Source: a virus
DNA length: 39,078 nt
IMG/VR virus record: IMGVR_UViG_3300025266_000014
Coordinates: 1 to 39,078 of that record
Reading direction: 5' to 3' (one strand)
Part shown: one piece after another, positions 28,286-35,820 of the stretch
Numbering within the stretch: the stretch's first letter is position 1
How the letters are laid out: every line of letters starts with the position of its first letter
Translations under genes and position numbers: made by a program
Notes under the pieces: model-generated
Database searches by the model: none
The model's input: only the letters and a program-made list of their open reading frames with translations
Told to the model about the DNA's origin: nothing

Positions 28286-28961
28286 TTGTTGCTCCTTCGG
28301 TCAGGTCCGCATCAAAGGTTGGCGCGAACTGTTTATTTCCTCTAGTGTAACACATGTCTCTCACTTCGCAGTAATCACACCAGTTGTTCGTGTTGGGGAT
28401 GAAGATATTCAAGTCAATTGACTTCTTGGCATCCCTTAACCAGCGAGCCACCATCTTTGGTGAGTAGTCCTCTAGTTCGTAGATGGTATCCAACACCCCG
28501 GTACGTGCCATCCAATACGACCCATACTCAGGTGCTTCTCCGTATTGTTCTAGCATCGCTAGCCGGTAGATCGCCAGTTGCAGGCCACTCTTAGGTGCTT
28601 GACCTGTCTTTAGATCTATGATGATTGTCTTGCCTGTGTTGGTGTCAACCATTACCCTGTCAATGTATCCTTTAAGGATCACATCTCCGGGGATCTTTGC
28701 TGCGACTTTTAACTCTATGGCAGGTGTGCCATCGGGCGCAGTCCAAATGTCTAGATGGGGGTTGGTCATCCTGAAGTTGTACCAGTTGTGGATGAACTCT
28801 GGGCCTTTGGCTTTCCACCAAGACGCATCTTCTTTGTTCGGGTACTTCTTGGATGTCCGACCTCCGGCACGGAACACTGTTCCTTCGGGCTTGGACGCTA
28901 CGTCCTCGTCGAAGTATTTGTGGAACCCTGCTAGACCTGCCTCGTATGCTCTTGCGCTCAT
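28278..28961 (-). CDS. Cas4/RecB-like nuclease, C-terminal part (227 aa)
   Basis: The catalytic residues of a PD-(D/E)XK exonuclease appear in GYIDRV (Asp101) and IIDLKTG (Asp116, Lys118). The cluster cysteines C195, C198 and C204 (WCDYCEVRDMCY) are the C-terminal three ligands of a Cas4/AddB-type 4Fe-4S cluster. The fourth cysteine and the N-terminal histidine are in the separate 78-residue product encoded just upstream in another frame. The two overlap as ATGA, so the enzyme may be reassembled from two chains. Confidence 0.85.
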   Translation of the reverse strand: MSARAYEAGLAGFHKYFDEDVASKPEGTVFRAGGRTSKKYPNKEDASWWKAKGPEFIHNWYNFRMTNPHLDIWTAPDGTPAIELKVAAKIPGDVILKGYIDRVMVDTNTGKTIIIDLKTGQAPKSGLQLAIYRLAMLEQYGEAPEYGSYWMARTGVLDTIYELEDYSPKMVARWLRDAKKSIDLNIFIPNTNNWCDYCEVRDMCYTRGNKQFAPTFDADLTEGATNE

Positions 28962-29194
28962 CCTTGAGCCTCCTCTTTGTCCTTGAGGAGCATGAAGTCA
29001 ATTGCTTCAGAGCCAGCGTGGACAGCGGAACCACCAGTAAAGTACCAAGCAGCGTCACTGTAATCAACGCCAACAATTTTCTTTAGTCGGTATTTTTCTC
29101 CGCACTCAACAAACATAGTGAACGAGGAGTACGATAGGTAGGGTAGATCGGATAGGTCCACCGGGACTTCTGTGATTGTTAGTTGCTTTTCCAT
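28958..29194 (-). CDS. Cas4/RecB-like nuclease, N-terminal part (78 aa)
   Basis: The sequence LSYSSFTMFVECGEKYRLKK contains Cys31 (first iron-sulfur ligand) and SAVHAGSEAIDF contains His59, matching the start of PD-(D/E)XK (Cas4/RecB-like) exonucleases. The frame ends in TGA at 28958, overlapping the ATG of the C-terminal part. A one-base difference in frame separates them. No slippery heptamer is evident at the junction. The start codon is six bases after a -10 element, predicting a leaderless message. Confidence 0.82.
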   Translation of the reverse strand: MEKQLTITEVPVDLSDLPYLSYSSFTMFVECGEKYRLKKIVGVDYSDAAWYFTGGSAVHAGSEAIDFMLLKDKEEAQG

Positions 29195-29200
29195 GTTTGG

Positions 29201-29229
29201 AACATAGTCCTTAGTCAGGGATCTGTCAA
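29201..29229 (-). promoter_or_regulatory. sigma-70 promoter for the replication operon, leaderless start
   Basis: TTGACA (29229-29224), 17 bp spacing and TATGTT (29206-29201) on the minus strand. The ATG at 29194 begins six bases after the -10, so transcription would start at or next to its A. No Shine-Dalgarno is present. Confidence 0.85.
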
Positions 29230-29273
29230 CGCGACACGCCGGGTGGGTCTAGTTTAGGTCTGGCAGGTTCGTG

Positions 29274-29416
29274 TGCTATGATTGTCGGGCGGGAAACCGT
29301 GGGGCGACGTACACTGATGACCGACGGTAAGCACCGGAGTATTCGGGGATGCGTTCCTTTCCTACCAAACGTTTTTAGTTTGGGGGAGGGGGGCTCAGTT
29401 CCTAATTCGCTCCGGT
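29274..29416 (+). promoter_or_regulatory. extended -10 candidate and structured leader of the lone HNH gene
   Basis: TGCTATGAT (29274-29282) is an extended -10 without good -35. In the predicted leader ACCGGAG (29333-29339) can pair with CTCCGGT (29410-29416), enclosing a hairpin CCAAAC/GTTTGG (29365-29370, 29378-29383) in a G-rich setting. The 272-base gap between the divergent genes holds no other feature I can support. Confidence 0.35.
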
Positions 29417-29466
29417 AATGGGTGAGGTGCGAGCATAAAGCGAGTACCGAACGGAGAGGGGCTATC

Positions 29467-29934
29467 GTGAAGACTTGTGGTAAATGTAAAAATGTTAAAG
29501 CATTTTCGGAGTTTGGTAAACGTACCGCTTCTAATGATGGGCTTCAGCCCAAGTGTATAGCGTGCGAGCGGGAGTACAGTAAGATGTATAAACGTCGGCC
29601 GTACGTGAGGGAAAAGAAGATCCTAGACCACCGCGCTTGGAAGAAGTCTTGGTCACCAGAGCATCGCAAGCGTGACCAATTGTTCACCCGCCTTTATAAA
29701 GATGGGCTTAAGGGAGCGGAGACAGAGAAGTTCTACATAAGTGACAAGGACATTCGTTCTTTGATGAGCGTCCCCTGCGTTTACTGTGGTAGTTCAGAGA
29801 ACCCTAGCGTGGATCACATAATCCCGCTGAGCCTTGGAGGCCGTCACTCTATTGGTAACTTGCAGGTGCTGTGTGGTTCGTGCAACAGTAAGAAAGGAGG
29901 GCTGCTACCTGTCGCCTTTAGGCACAAGCCGTAA
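29467..29934 (+). CDS. HNH endonuclease with N-terminal zinc ribbon (155 aa)
   Basis: An N-terminal zinc module (CGKC, then CIACE; Cys4, 7, 30, 33) is followed by the nuclease [20 protein letters not shown] ... [14 protein letters not shown] with Asp116-His117, Asn131, Asn140 and a structural four-cysteine site (104, 107, 136, 139). This is an intact McrA-type HNH, unlike the degenerate one in the primase locus. The start is GTG at 29467 after GGAGAGG. HNH proteins near terminases help packaging, but this gene is far from terminase, on the opposite strand to its neighbours, so a free-standing homing enzyme is more likely. Confidence 0.88.
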   Translation: MKTCGKCKNVKAFSEFGKRTASNDGLQPKCIACEREYSKMYKRRPYVREKKILDHRAWKKSWSPEHRKRDQLFTRLYKDGLKGAETEKFYISDKDIRSLMSVPCVYCGSSENPSVDHIIPLSLGGRHSIGNLQVLCGSCNSKKGGLLPVAFRHKP

Positions 29935-29935
29935 T

Positions 29936-30061
29936 CCCCTCGTAGAGGGGTTAGTTTAAGGGTTTGGTACCTCAGGTACCAGTCCCTCCTAAAAACCTCT
30001 TAGGATGGCTGTGTCTTCGCCATACCGGCCCTGTAGTGCCTAGTTGATACGCCCTTAGGGC
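29936..30061. other. hairpin array between convergent genes
   Basis: Four close hairpins are present: CCCCTC-GTA-GAGGGG (29936-29950), GGTACC-TCA-GGTACC near 29970, TCCTAA/TTAGGA near 29987-30005, and GCCCTTAGGGC (30051-30061). The first could end the HNH transcript although its U-run is poor. No reading frame is present. Confidence 0.6.
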
Positions 30062-30063
30062 AT

Positions 30064-30097
30064 AAAAAAAGTAGCCCTCATCCCGAAGGACAAGGGC
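30064..30097 (-). terminator. strong terminator of the late transcript
   Basis: On the minus strand GCCCTTGTCC, tetraloop TTCG, GGATGAGGGC (30097-30074) form a 10-bp stem with two G-U pairs, followed by TAC and seven T (30070-30064). It ends the tail gene whose stop is at 30112. Confidence 0.92.
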
Positions 30098-30111
30098 CAC
30101 CATTAAAACTA

Positions 30112-32046
30112 TTAAACCGTACGTAACAGTACCGTACAGACACCACCAGAGCCAGACCTATTAAGACCGTTACTTGGAGGAGTGTTCCTAGTGTATGCCA
30201 CCTGCTCAATGTAGGCAGAAACACTTTCACCAGTCGTATGATCCTTAAACAAGATCGGGTTGCCAACAGTCTCCATGTCTTTAAGATCAGAGTACCTGTT
30301 CCAAGCGTTACCCACAGCACCATACTTAGTACCAGACTTATCAGTCTCCCAATCAAACATCAAGACAGGGACTTGGATGAGTTCGTTACGTCGCGGTGAA
30401 GGCACAGCCCTTACCTGATAACCAATCAACGCAGAAGAAGTCACGTTGTCTGACGAAGGAGTAATCTTGATAGCAACATGCAAGTCAGGTGCAGCAACAG
30501 GTGCCGCAACCGTCAGTTTACCTTGACTGTCTGGGGTATCCGAAACAATAGTAATGATCTGATCCCACGATGAAGGAGAACCAGTGCCAGTAACCGAAGC
30601 ATAAGCAGCAACAGTACCCAACAGTGGAGGCTGACCAAGCAGGCGAAGATCCCGCCAAGCCTTCTTCTCCATAGTACCAAGACGGATACGTCCAGTCTGG
30701 ACCCAGCCCTCATCAACGAACTTTGACATTTGCCGGTAAATCCCGCTACCCGTGACACTAAACCACAACACGTCATTAGACACAGTAACGTTGGTGGCAT
30801 TGCCAGTAGTACCCGCAGGTACAGTCAGGTCAGGTGCGTAAGCGTACGCATTGTTACTCTCACCCGTGGTACGACCAAGGTTGATGCGGTACAGCCCTGC
30901 ACGTTGTACGTTGGCCCCTACCTCACCCTTGTCACGGACAGTTACGTAAATAAAACTTCCTTGAGCAACAGCATCATCAACGATAGTGTCTTCCCATAGC
31001 AATGGACCCATGACAAGACTTCCAGCGGCTGCTATGCTAGCGATACGACAACCAGAGGTTGTCCCCACCACCATGAACGAACCAAGGTAAGTGTACATCA
31101 TGTTTACACGCTCACTGCGTGGGAACTCAGCAGTAACAATAGGAGGACTCAAGTCAACAGTGCCATCGTTGTCAGTAACTGTGATTCGGTAGATAGCAGA
31201 CAATTCACCGCTGTAACCAGAAACGTAAATGCTTGTTGGCCCTTCAGCGAAGTCCGTCCAAACCCAATTGGGATCTTCGTGAGTGAAGTGGACAGTGGGC
31301 AGCGACGTGCTACTAGGTGTCAAGTCAGTGATCTCGTAGATGCTGTTGTTCTGTGCATACATAAGACGAGACTTAACCCAGCGAACCGCGCTACTCGTTA
31401 CAGTACCAGCCTTAGCGTAGATCAAAGCACCAGAACCAGAAGGCAAAGCGCCTTTGTAGATTCCGGTGGAGTCACTCGTCAACCAAAACTGACCAGTAGA
31501 AGTGATAGAGTTGACCGTGGCGCTACTACCAGTAGTGATAGTTGTGGCCGTGTTATTGTTAGCAACGTGCTTAAGCACAGCACCCGAAGCGTGAATGACA
31601 CCAGTGTTAACACCAATGGTTAACTGCGTTGATCCTGAGTCAGCAAGAACCCGCTCAGTTTTGTTCAGCAAAGTTAACTGACCCGGAACCCAAGGATTCA
31701 CGCCACCACCACGATAGTAACGAAAAGAAGCCTCGCTTTGAGCGACCTCTAAAGGTTCAGCGTCAGACAACCCGGCACCGTAATGCCATGAAGCCTGCGA
31801 CCTGATCCACAAGCCAGAGTCAAGAGACTGCTCGCCGGGATTGCGCTGAGTATCAACACGATCCTTACGAAAGGGACTCGTCTCACGACGCATAGGTGTT
31901 TCTTTACTGATACCAAAAAGGAAGTCCAAGCCACCAAGGCTACAATCCCAACGCAACGATTCGGGTGTAAATGTTCCAGCACCGGAAGCCGCAGCAATAT
32001 TTGAACCCAAAGGTTCTACAACTGACTCCGTGTAATCTAATTTCAT
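30112..32046 (-). CDS. large tail protein, probable nozzle or hub (644 aa)
   Basis: The protein is beta-rich throughout, with repeated Thr/Ser/Gly/Val blades such as GVIHASGAVLKHVANN, SIYEITDLTPSS and GLYRINLGR. This resembles the beta-propeller-like tail nozzle or minor tail proteins of short-tailed phages. Near its centre RITVTDNDGTVDLSPPIV suggests a propeller-type fold. The last structural gene before the terminator often encodes a nozzle or hub; assignment is inferred. An octamer copy (31109-31102) lies within its codons. Confidence 0.8.
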   Translation of the reverse strand: MKLDYTESVVEPLGSNIAAASGAGTFTPESLRWDCSLGGLDFLFGISKETPMRRETSPFRKDRVDTQRNPGEQSLDSGLWIRSQASWHYGAGLSDAEPLEVAQSEASFRYYRGGGVNPWVPGQLTLLNKTERVLADSGSTQLTIGVNTGVIHASGAVLKHVANNNTATTITTGSSATVNSITSTGQFWLTSDSTGIYKGALPSGSGALIYAKAGTVTSSAVRWVKSRLMYAQNNSIYEITDLTPSSTSLPTVHFTHEDPNWVWTDFAEGPTSIYVSGYSGELSAIYRITVTDNDGTVDLSPPIVTAEFPRSERVNMMYTYLGSFMVVGTTSGCRIASIAAAGSLVMGPLLWEDTIVDDAVAQGSFIYVTVRDKGEVGANVQRAGLYRINLGRTTGESNNAYAYAPDLTVPAGTTGNATNVTVSNDVLWFSVTGSGIYRQMSKFVDEGWVQTGRIRLGTMEKKAWRDLRLLGQPPLLGTVAAYASVTGTGSPSSWDQIITIVSDTPDSQGKLTVAAPVAAPDLHVAIKITPSSDNVTSSALIGYQVRAVPSPRRNELIQVPVLMFDWETDKSGTKYGAVGNAWNRYSDLKDMETVGNPILFKDHTTGESVSAYIEQVAYTRNTPPSNGLNRSGSGGVCTVLLRTV

Positions 32047-32047
32047 G

Positions 32048-32182
32048 CTAATCCTCCGCAGTTTCCATCCTACTTAGTTCCCTTGTGAATATAGCGTCAA
32101 TCTCTCTAAGTTCACTAGGCCCGGTCGCATTGTTTCTAACCCGATCCCAATCTTTGTATGCTTTTTTAATCTGGTTCTTCAA
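32048..32182 (-). CDS. small charged protein (44 aa, TTG start)
   Basis: The TTG at 32182 has AAGGAG 10 nt upstream. The product MKNQIKKAYKDWDRVRNNAT continues with GPSELREIDAIFTRELSRME, a soluble amphipathic helix. The stop (TAG) is separated from the tail-gene ATG by one base. The octamer (32211-32204) lies just upstream of its ribosome site. Confidence 0.5.
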   Translation of the reverse strand: MKNQIKKAYKDWDRVRNNATGPSELREIDAIFTRELSRMETAED

Positions 32183-32242
32183 ACCTTAACTACTCCTTGC
32201 ATTGTTTACACGTACACTGATCGCACTTACTGGTAAAACCGT

Positions 32243-32719
32243 TCACTTAAGAGCCTTGGCCCAACGCCTACTCTTTGCTCTGTTCTTTGCAAGGCAAGGA
32301 AGAGGAAATACTTGACCATCATCTTTTGCTTCATGTGTAAACGACACATGTATGTGCTTAGTATGGCCGTACTTCTTTCCACGCCACCGCCAGAAAGTCT
32401 TCTTGTAAGTTCCGCTGGCAATAGATCCTTCATACACCACGTATTTTACCCTCTTGCTTCCGGGTAAATCAGACGCAGCGTAAGCAATAAGTTCGTTAGC
32501 AAGACGTTGAGCAGTCCTACCGTTACGCCACTTACCACGCTTGCCCATGTTCTCATCAATATCTATTGCATACACAACACCCATATATGGGTTGTGATCG
32601 CTCTTCCGATTTGAATGAGCCGTATCGCCTATCCATCCATCAGAAGCCCGATCCCTCTTAGGCCACCTAGTATTAATTTGACGGCGAAGTTTTTCCCCAC
32701 CCCTGCACAATGTAGCCAC
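32243..32719 (-). CDS. endolysin, M15-like zinc peptidase (158 aa)
   Basis: The conserved metal-site blocks are HSNRKSDHNP (His35, His42), VVYAIDID (Asp53) and KHIHVSF (His124). This is the VanY/M15 peptidase pattern found in actinophage lysins with peptidoglycan peptidase activity. The C-terminus is very basic (KNRAKSRRWAKALK), which may aid wall binding. No separate cell-wall-binding domain is present, and no mycobacterial lysin B was seen. It lies one gene below the holin. A reverse-oriented octamer (32335) is inside the gene. Confidence 0.83.
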   Translation of the reverse strand: MATLCRGGEKLRRQINTRWPKRDRASDGWIGDTAHSNRKSDHNPYMGVVYAIDIDENMGKRGKWRNGRTAQRLANELIAYAASDLPGSKRVKYVVYEGSIASGTYKKTFWRWRGKKYGHTKHIHVSFTHEAKDDGQVFPLPCLAKNRAKSRRWAKALK

Positions 32720-32721
32720 AG

Positions 32722-32946
32722 TTACTCACCCTTCCGAAGGGAAGCGCTCTCAAGGTTTCCACGATTCGTTGCTGCAATACTCATCAAGGCAGACATAATG
32801 ACAGCGAAGGCTGCAACAGAAAACGCTTGAGTCCAATCAACTTCAAGCACACCTGACACGTCGGTTGCCCATAGTGCAAGTAGTGCTTGTGCTGCTGTTC
32901 GGATTGCTCGTTCGCCTGCATCTTTCCAAAAGTTTAACGTAAACAT
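32722..32946 (-). CDS. holin, r1t-type (74 aa)
   Basis: MFTLNFWKDAGERAIRTAAQ is followed by two predicted membrane segments (ALLALWATDVSG; AFSVAAFAVIMSALMSIAA) and a polar C-terminus. The opening FWKDAGERAxRTAAQALLA is the hallmark of the r1t holin family, which forms membrane lesions that release endolysin. It is coupled by TAATG to the 39-residue basic protein above and lies directly before the endolysin gene. Confidence 0.85.
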   Translation of the reverse strand: MFTLNFWKDAGERAIRTAAQALLALWATDVSGVLEVDWTQAFSVAAFAVIMSALMSIAATNRGNLESASLRKGE

Positions 32947-33065
32947 TAGTATCCCTTCTTCTTCTTCTTCATCGCCGAGTTCTTCATCAACGATCCATTG
33001 GGCATAAGGTGATAACCGGCAGGAACTTTCTTCTTGGCGGTTGCTTTTTTCTTGGGAGTGTTCAT
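32946..33065 (-). CDS. small Lys-rich protein of the lysis cassette (39 aa)
   Basis: The protein MNTPKKKATAKKKVPAGYHL continues to MKNSAMKKKKKGY, with no membrane segment. The AGYHLMPNGSLMKN core recurs in short phage proteins near lysis genes, function unknown. Its TAA overlaps the holin ATG. Confidence 0.6.
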   Translation of the reverse strand: MNTPKKKATAKKKVPAGYHLMPNGSLMKNSAMKKKKKGY

Positions 33066-33070
33066 AACAT

Positions 33071-33298
33071 TTACCTCTCTAGATGCCATTCAATATGGTC
33101 ATCAAGTTTTCCTCTAATTTCACGAACGTCTAGTTCGATTCGTGTCAACTGATCCCGGCTAGAAGAGCCACCATTCGGTTTCATATCCGCTTGTAGTGTC
33201 GCTACTTGCGCTCTAACGATCCATATTAACCCACCTAGCAGGGTGGTAACAATTGCTGTCGCCACCCCTGCCAGTATGAGTATCTCTGCGGCGTTCAT
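33071..33298 (-). CDS. single-span membrane protein, second lysis protein candidate (75 aa)
   Basis: MNAAEILILAGVATAIVTTL and the following residues form a membrane helix, then a charged helical tail (DQLTRIELDVREIRGKLDDH) with coiled-coil character. The start at 33298 overlaps the stop of the tail gene as TAATG; a longer frame from 33352 lies inside that gene. Its position before the holin suggests a pinholin, antiholin or spanin-like partner, not determined. Confidence 0.7.
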   Translation of the reverse strand: MNAAEILILAGVATAIVTTLLGGLIWIVRAQVATLQADMKPNGGSSSRDQLTRIELDVREIRGKLDDHIEWHLER

Positions 33299-35808
33299 TA
33301 GACGGCGTACCTGATGATTACAATTCCTGAGCCGCCTGCTGAACCACCCCAAGAGTCTCCGCCTCCGCCGCCTCCGCCACCTAAGTTAGTGCTACCGGCA
33401 ACAGAATTGTTACCGTTGTTGTTGGCCCCTCTTCCGCCACCGCCCGTTCCACCTGTTCCATTATTAGCGTTGCGAGCAGAACCGCCACCACCACCGCCGT
33501 AAACTGTGGCAGTTCCATTTATTGAAGAACTAACACCGTTTCCTCCGTTACCTCCGGCGGTTGAGGCTCCTGCCGCCCCGGCTGCGCCACCACCACCGCC
33601 GCCTCCTCCAGCGTAAGCAGGCGAACTCCCACTACCAGCACCCCCGTTGTTTCCTTGACCTGATAAACCCGTACCACCGACACTAGTTGATGCACCAACT
33701 GCACCACCGCCAGAGCCACCAGCCTGTCCTTTCACTTGCAACTGACCGCCGCCCCCGCCGCCTCCGGCTCCGATTGCAAAGTTACCTATCTGGCTTGGAG
33801 CGCCCGGAAACCCACCAGATCTGTTTACGCCTGATCCGCCACCGACTTCTCCCGGAGCACCGACGGTCACCGTATGTGTTTGCGCCGGGAAGTAGATACC
33901 ACTTTGCGCTAGTACTCCCCCTCCGCCACCACCGCCGCCATCACTACCGCCGCCTGCCGCGCCTCCACCGACGACGAGCACATCAGCGTTGCCACCAGTA
34001 GAAACCGACAAAGTACCGCTAGAAGTAAACGTATGAACCTTGTAAGCCTGACCGTTTACACCATTAGAACCATTACCTGTAAAGGTAGTTACGGTTCCAC
34101 CAGATGCAACAACGGTTGCGTCTGGCTGGCTGGTTGATACGACAGTACGGATGATAAATACGCCATCGCTACCGTTTCCGCCAACAGCAGTACCTCCGCT
34201 TCCACCGCCACCACCACCGCGATTGGCTACACCATTTCCACCAATATCGTTCGAACCTGTGGTTCCATAGCCTCCGCTACCACCACCAAAAGTTCCAACA
34301 CCTCTATCATTTATGTCGTTTGTTCCGACACCGCCCCCACCGCCACCTGCATAGCCAACTACAGATCCAATAATAGAACTACTTCTACCCGCGCCACCGT
34401 CTCCAGCCTTACCAGAAACAGCATTTACGCCCACGCTAGTAAACCCACCACCGCCACCACCGTGGCTATTGACTGATGTTCCACCAGAAAATCCTTGATA
34501 CCCTTCTCCGGGAAGCAAAGAGTTATTACCACTAGAACCACCACCAGAAGCACCGCTAGTTGCTTGTAACGGAGATTGGTACGATCCACCATACCCTCCA
34601 CCACCAGCAAAAAGTCCGTTGAACGTGCTAGACGTTCCTTCGGTTGTGAGAGAATTAGCAGCACTAATACCGCCTGATCCTCCTGCACCAATAGTCACAG
34701 GGTAAGAACCAGAACCCAACTCCAGATAAGAAGTTTCAACGAAGCCACCGGCTCCACCTCCACCACCATAGAAGTAGCCTCCGCCACCGGCTCCGGCACC
34801 AACAAGGAGAACGTCAGCAGCACCCTCACGAGTAACGCTAAGAGTCCCGTTAGTATTGAAAGTATTCACCTGATAGGTGACACCGGCCTCCGTGTAGGTA
34901 GACACCGTTCCACCAGAAACCTGAGCGAAGTTGCGCACCGCTACGGGTGTTGTGGCTATCGTGCGAACGATAACGATTCCTGATCCGCCAGTGCCGCCGT
35001 CATACGATCCGCTACTGGTACCCCCACCACCGCCACCTGTATTAGCGGTACCAGCAATTCCGTTGCCGTTTATTGTACCGGCACCGCCACCGCCCGTTCC
35101 GCCTGAACCAGCGGTATAACCGGATCGAGCAGACCCGCCACCACCGCCAGCGTAAACTATCGCGGAACCTGTTCGCAGACTAGAAGCAAGACCAGCACCA
35201 CCGTTACCGCCAACAGTCGTAGTAGCGTTACCACCGACAGCACCCATGCCACCGCCGCCGCCTCCAGCGTATCCGGGAGAACCAGCCGTTGAGGTTCCGC
35301 CATCAAAACCATTGAACGCATGGCCTCCTTCTTGCTGCGTGGTGCCGCCACTCGCTCCTGCGCCGCATCCACCTGATTGCTCATACTTAACTTGGGCTTC
35401 GCTTTTTGATGCTCCCCCACCAATAGCAGTAAGCCCAGCGAAAATAGAACTTCCACCGACATTAGCAGCAACGGACGTGGATGTCGCGCCAGTGCCACCA
35501 GAACCAACGGTTACCGAAGTTGACCCGGATGGTAGGAATAAACCAATTTCCTCAATTAACGCACCACCACCGCCACCCCCGCTACCATCATCAACACCTG
35601 CACCGCCCCCGCCGCCAACGACAAGTACGTCAACGACACCGGAATTTGTCACAGTCAAAGTACCGTTAGCGGTAAAAGTATGAACGTTATACGTCACACC
35701 ACCAGATGTATACGTTGTCGCTGTGCCACCACTTAACTGAGCGAAACGACCCGCTGCCGGGATGTCAGAGTTAGCGCCTTTAGCACTAGAAAATTTTGAT
35801 ATAGACAT
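33298..35808 (-). CDS. glycine-rich tail/adhesin protein with three repeated units (836 aa)
   Basis: Three tandem domains of about 270 residues each start with a beta unit (TYNVHTFTANGTLTV; TYQVNTFNTNGTLSV; KVHTFTSSGTLSV), pass through DVLVVGGGGGAG-type glycine runs, and close with GGSGIVIVRTI, SDGVFIIRTV or GGSGIVIIRYA. This matches the Gly-rich phage tail domain, whose glycine runs in the known adhesins form polyglycine II bundles for receptor binding. It is likely the host-recognition fibre. Triplication is visible in the sequence. An octamer is at 34061-34054. Confidence 0.82.
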   Translation of the reverse strand: MSISKFSSAKGANSDIPAAGRFAQLSGGTATTYTSGGVTYNVHTFTANGTLTVTNSGVVDVLVVGGGGGAGVDDGSGGGGGGALIEEIGLFLPSGSTSVTVGSGGTGATSTSVAANVGGSSIFAGLTAIGGGASKSEAQVKYEQSGGCGAGASGGTTQQEGGHAFNGFDGGTSTAGSPGYAGGGGGGMGAVGGNATTTVGGNGGAGLASSLRTGSAIVYAGGGGGSARSGYTAGSGGTGGGGAGTINGNGIAGTANTGGGGGGTSSGSYDGGTGGSGIVIVRTIATTPVAVRNFAQVSGGTVSTYTEAGVTYQVNTFNTNGTLSVTREGAADVLLVGAGAGGGGYFYGGGGGAGGFVETSYLELGSGSYPVTIGAGGSGGISAANSLTTEGTSSTFNGLFAGGGGYGGSYQSPLQATSGASGGGSSGNNSLLPGEGYQGFSGGTSVNSHGGGGGGFTSVGVNAVSGKAGDGGAGRSSSIIGSVVGYAGGGGGGVGTNDINDRGVGTFGGGSGGYGTTGSNDIGGNGVANRGGGGGGSGGTAVGGNGSDGVFIIRTVVSTSQPDATVVASGGTVTTFTGNGSNGVNGQAYKVHTFTSSGTLSVSTGGNADVLVVGGGAAGGGSDGGGGGGGGVLAQSGIYFPAQTHTVTVGAPGEVGGGSGVNRSGGFPGAPSQIGNFAIGAGGGGGGGQLQVKGQAGGSGGGAVGASTSVGGTGLSGQGNNGGAGSGSSPAYAGGGGGGGGAAGAAGASTAGGNGGNGVSSSINGTATVYGGGGGGSARNANNGTGGTGGGGRGANNNGNNSVAGSTNLGGGGGGGGDSWGGSAGGSGIVIIRYAV

Positions 35809-35820
35809 GTTTGCTCTTCC

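Larger units (their letters stand above)
17694..34061. repeat. dispersed octamer GTGTAAAC (gene-junction motif), about 20 copies
   Basis: Consensus is cGTGTAAACG/A. Plus-strand orientation occurs at 17694, 19026, 19374, 20251, 20365, 20728, 21328, 22369, 23260 and 32335, with a GTTTAAAC variant at 18381. Minus-strand orientation (read as GTTTACAC) occurs at 19642, 19842, 23699, 24656, 25929, 26064, 27811, 31102, 32204 and 34054. Chance would give one or two copies of an octamer on both strands of 39 kb. None was seen from 1 to 17690 or beyond 34061. Except for 19642, 19842 and 32335, copies point with local transcription. Many overlap the stop codon of one gene (GTG-TAA) or lie just before the next ribosome site. 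Confidence 0.85.

Noticed and set aside
28945-28985. Programmed ribosomal frameshift joining the two nuclease parts
   Set aside because: No slippery heptamer or downstream structure is evident. The ATGA overlap offers ordinary re-initiation. A sequencing indel remains possible and is listed in the finding.
33314-35683. Proline-rich plus-strand frames opposite the glycine-rich adhesin
   Set aside because: Complement of glycine codons gives proline codons; there are no ribosome sites or folded-domain character.
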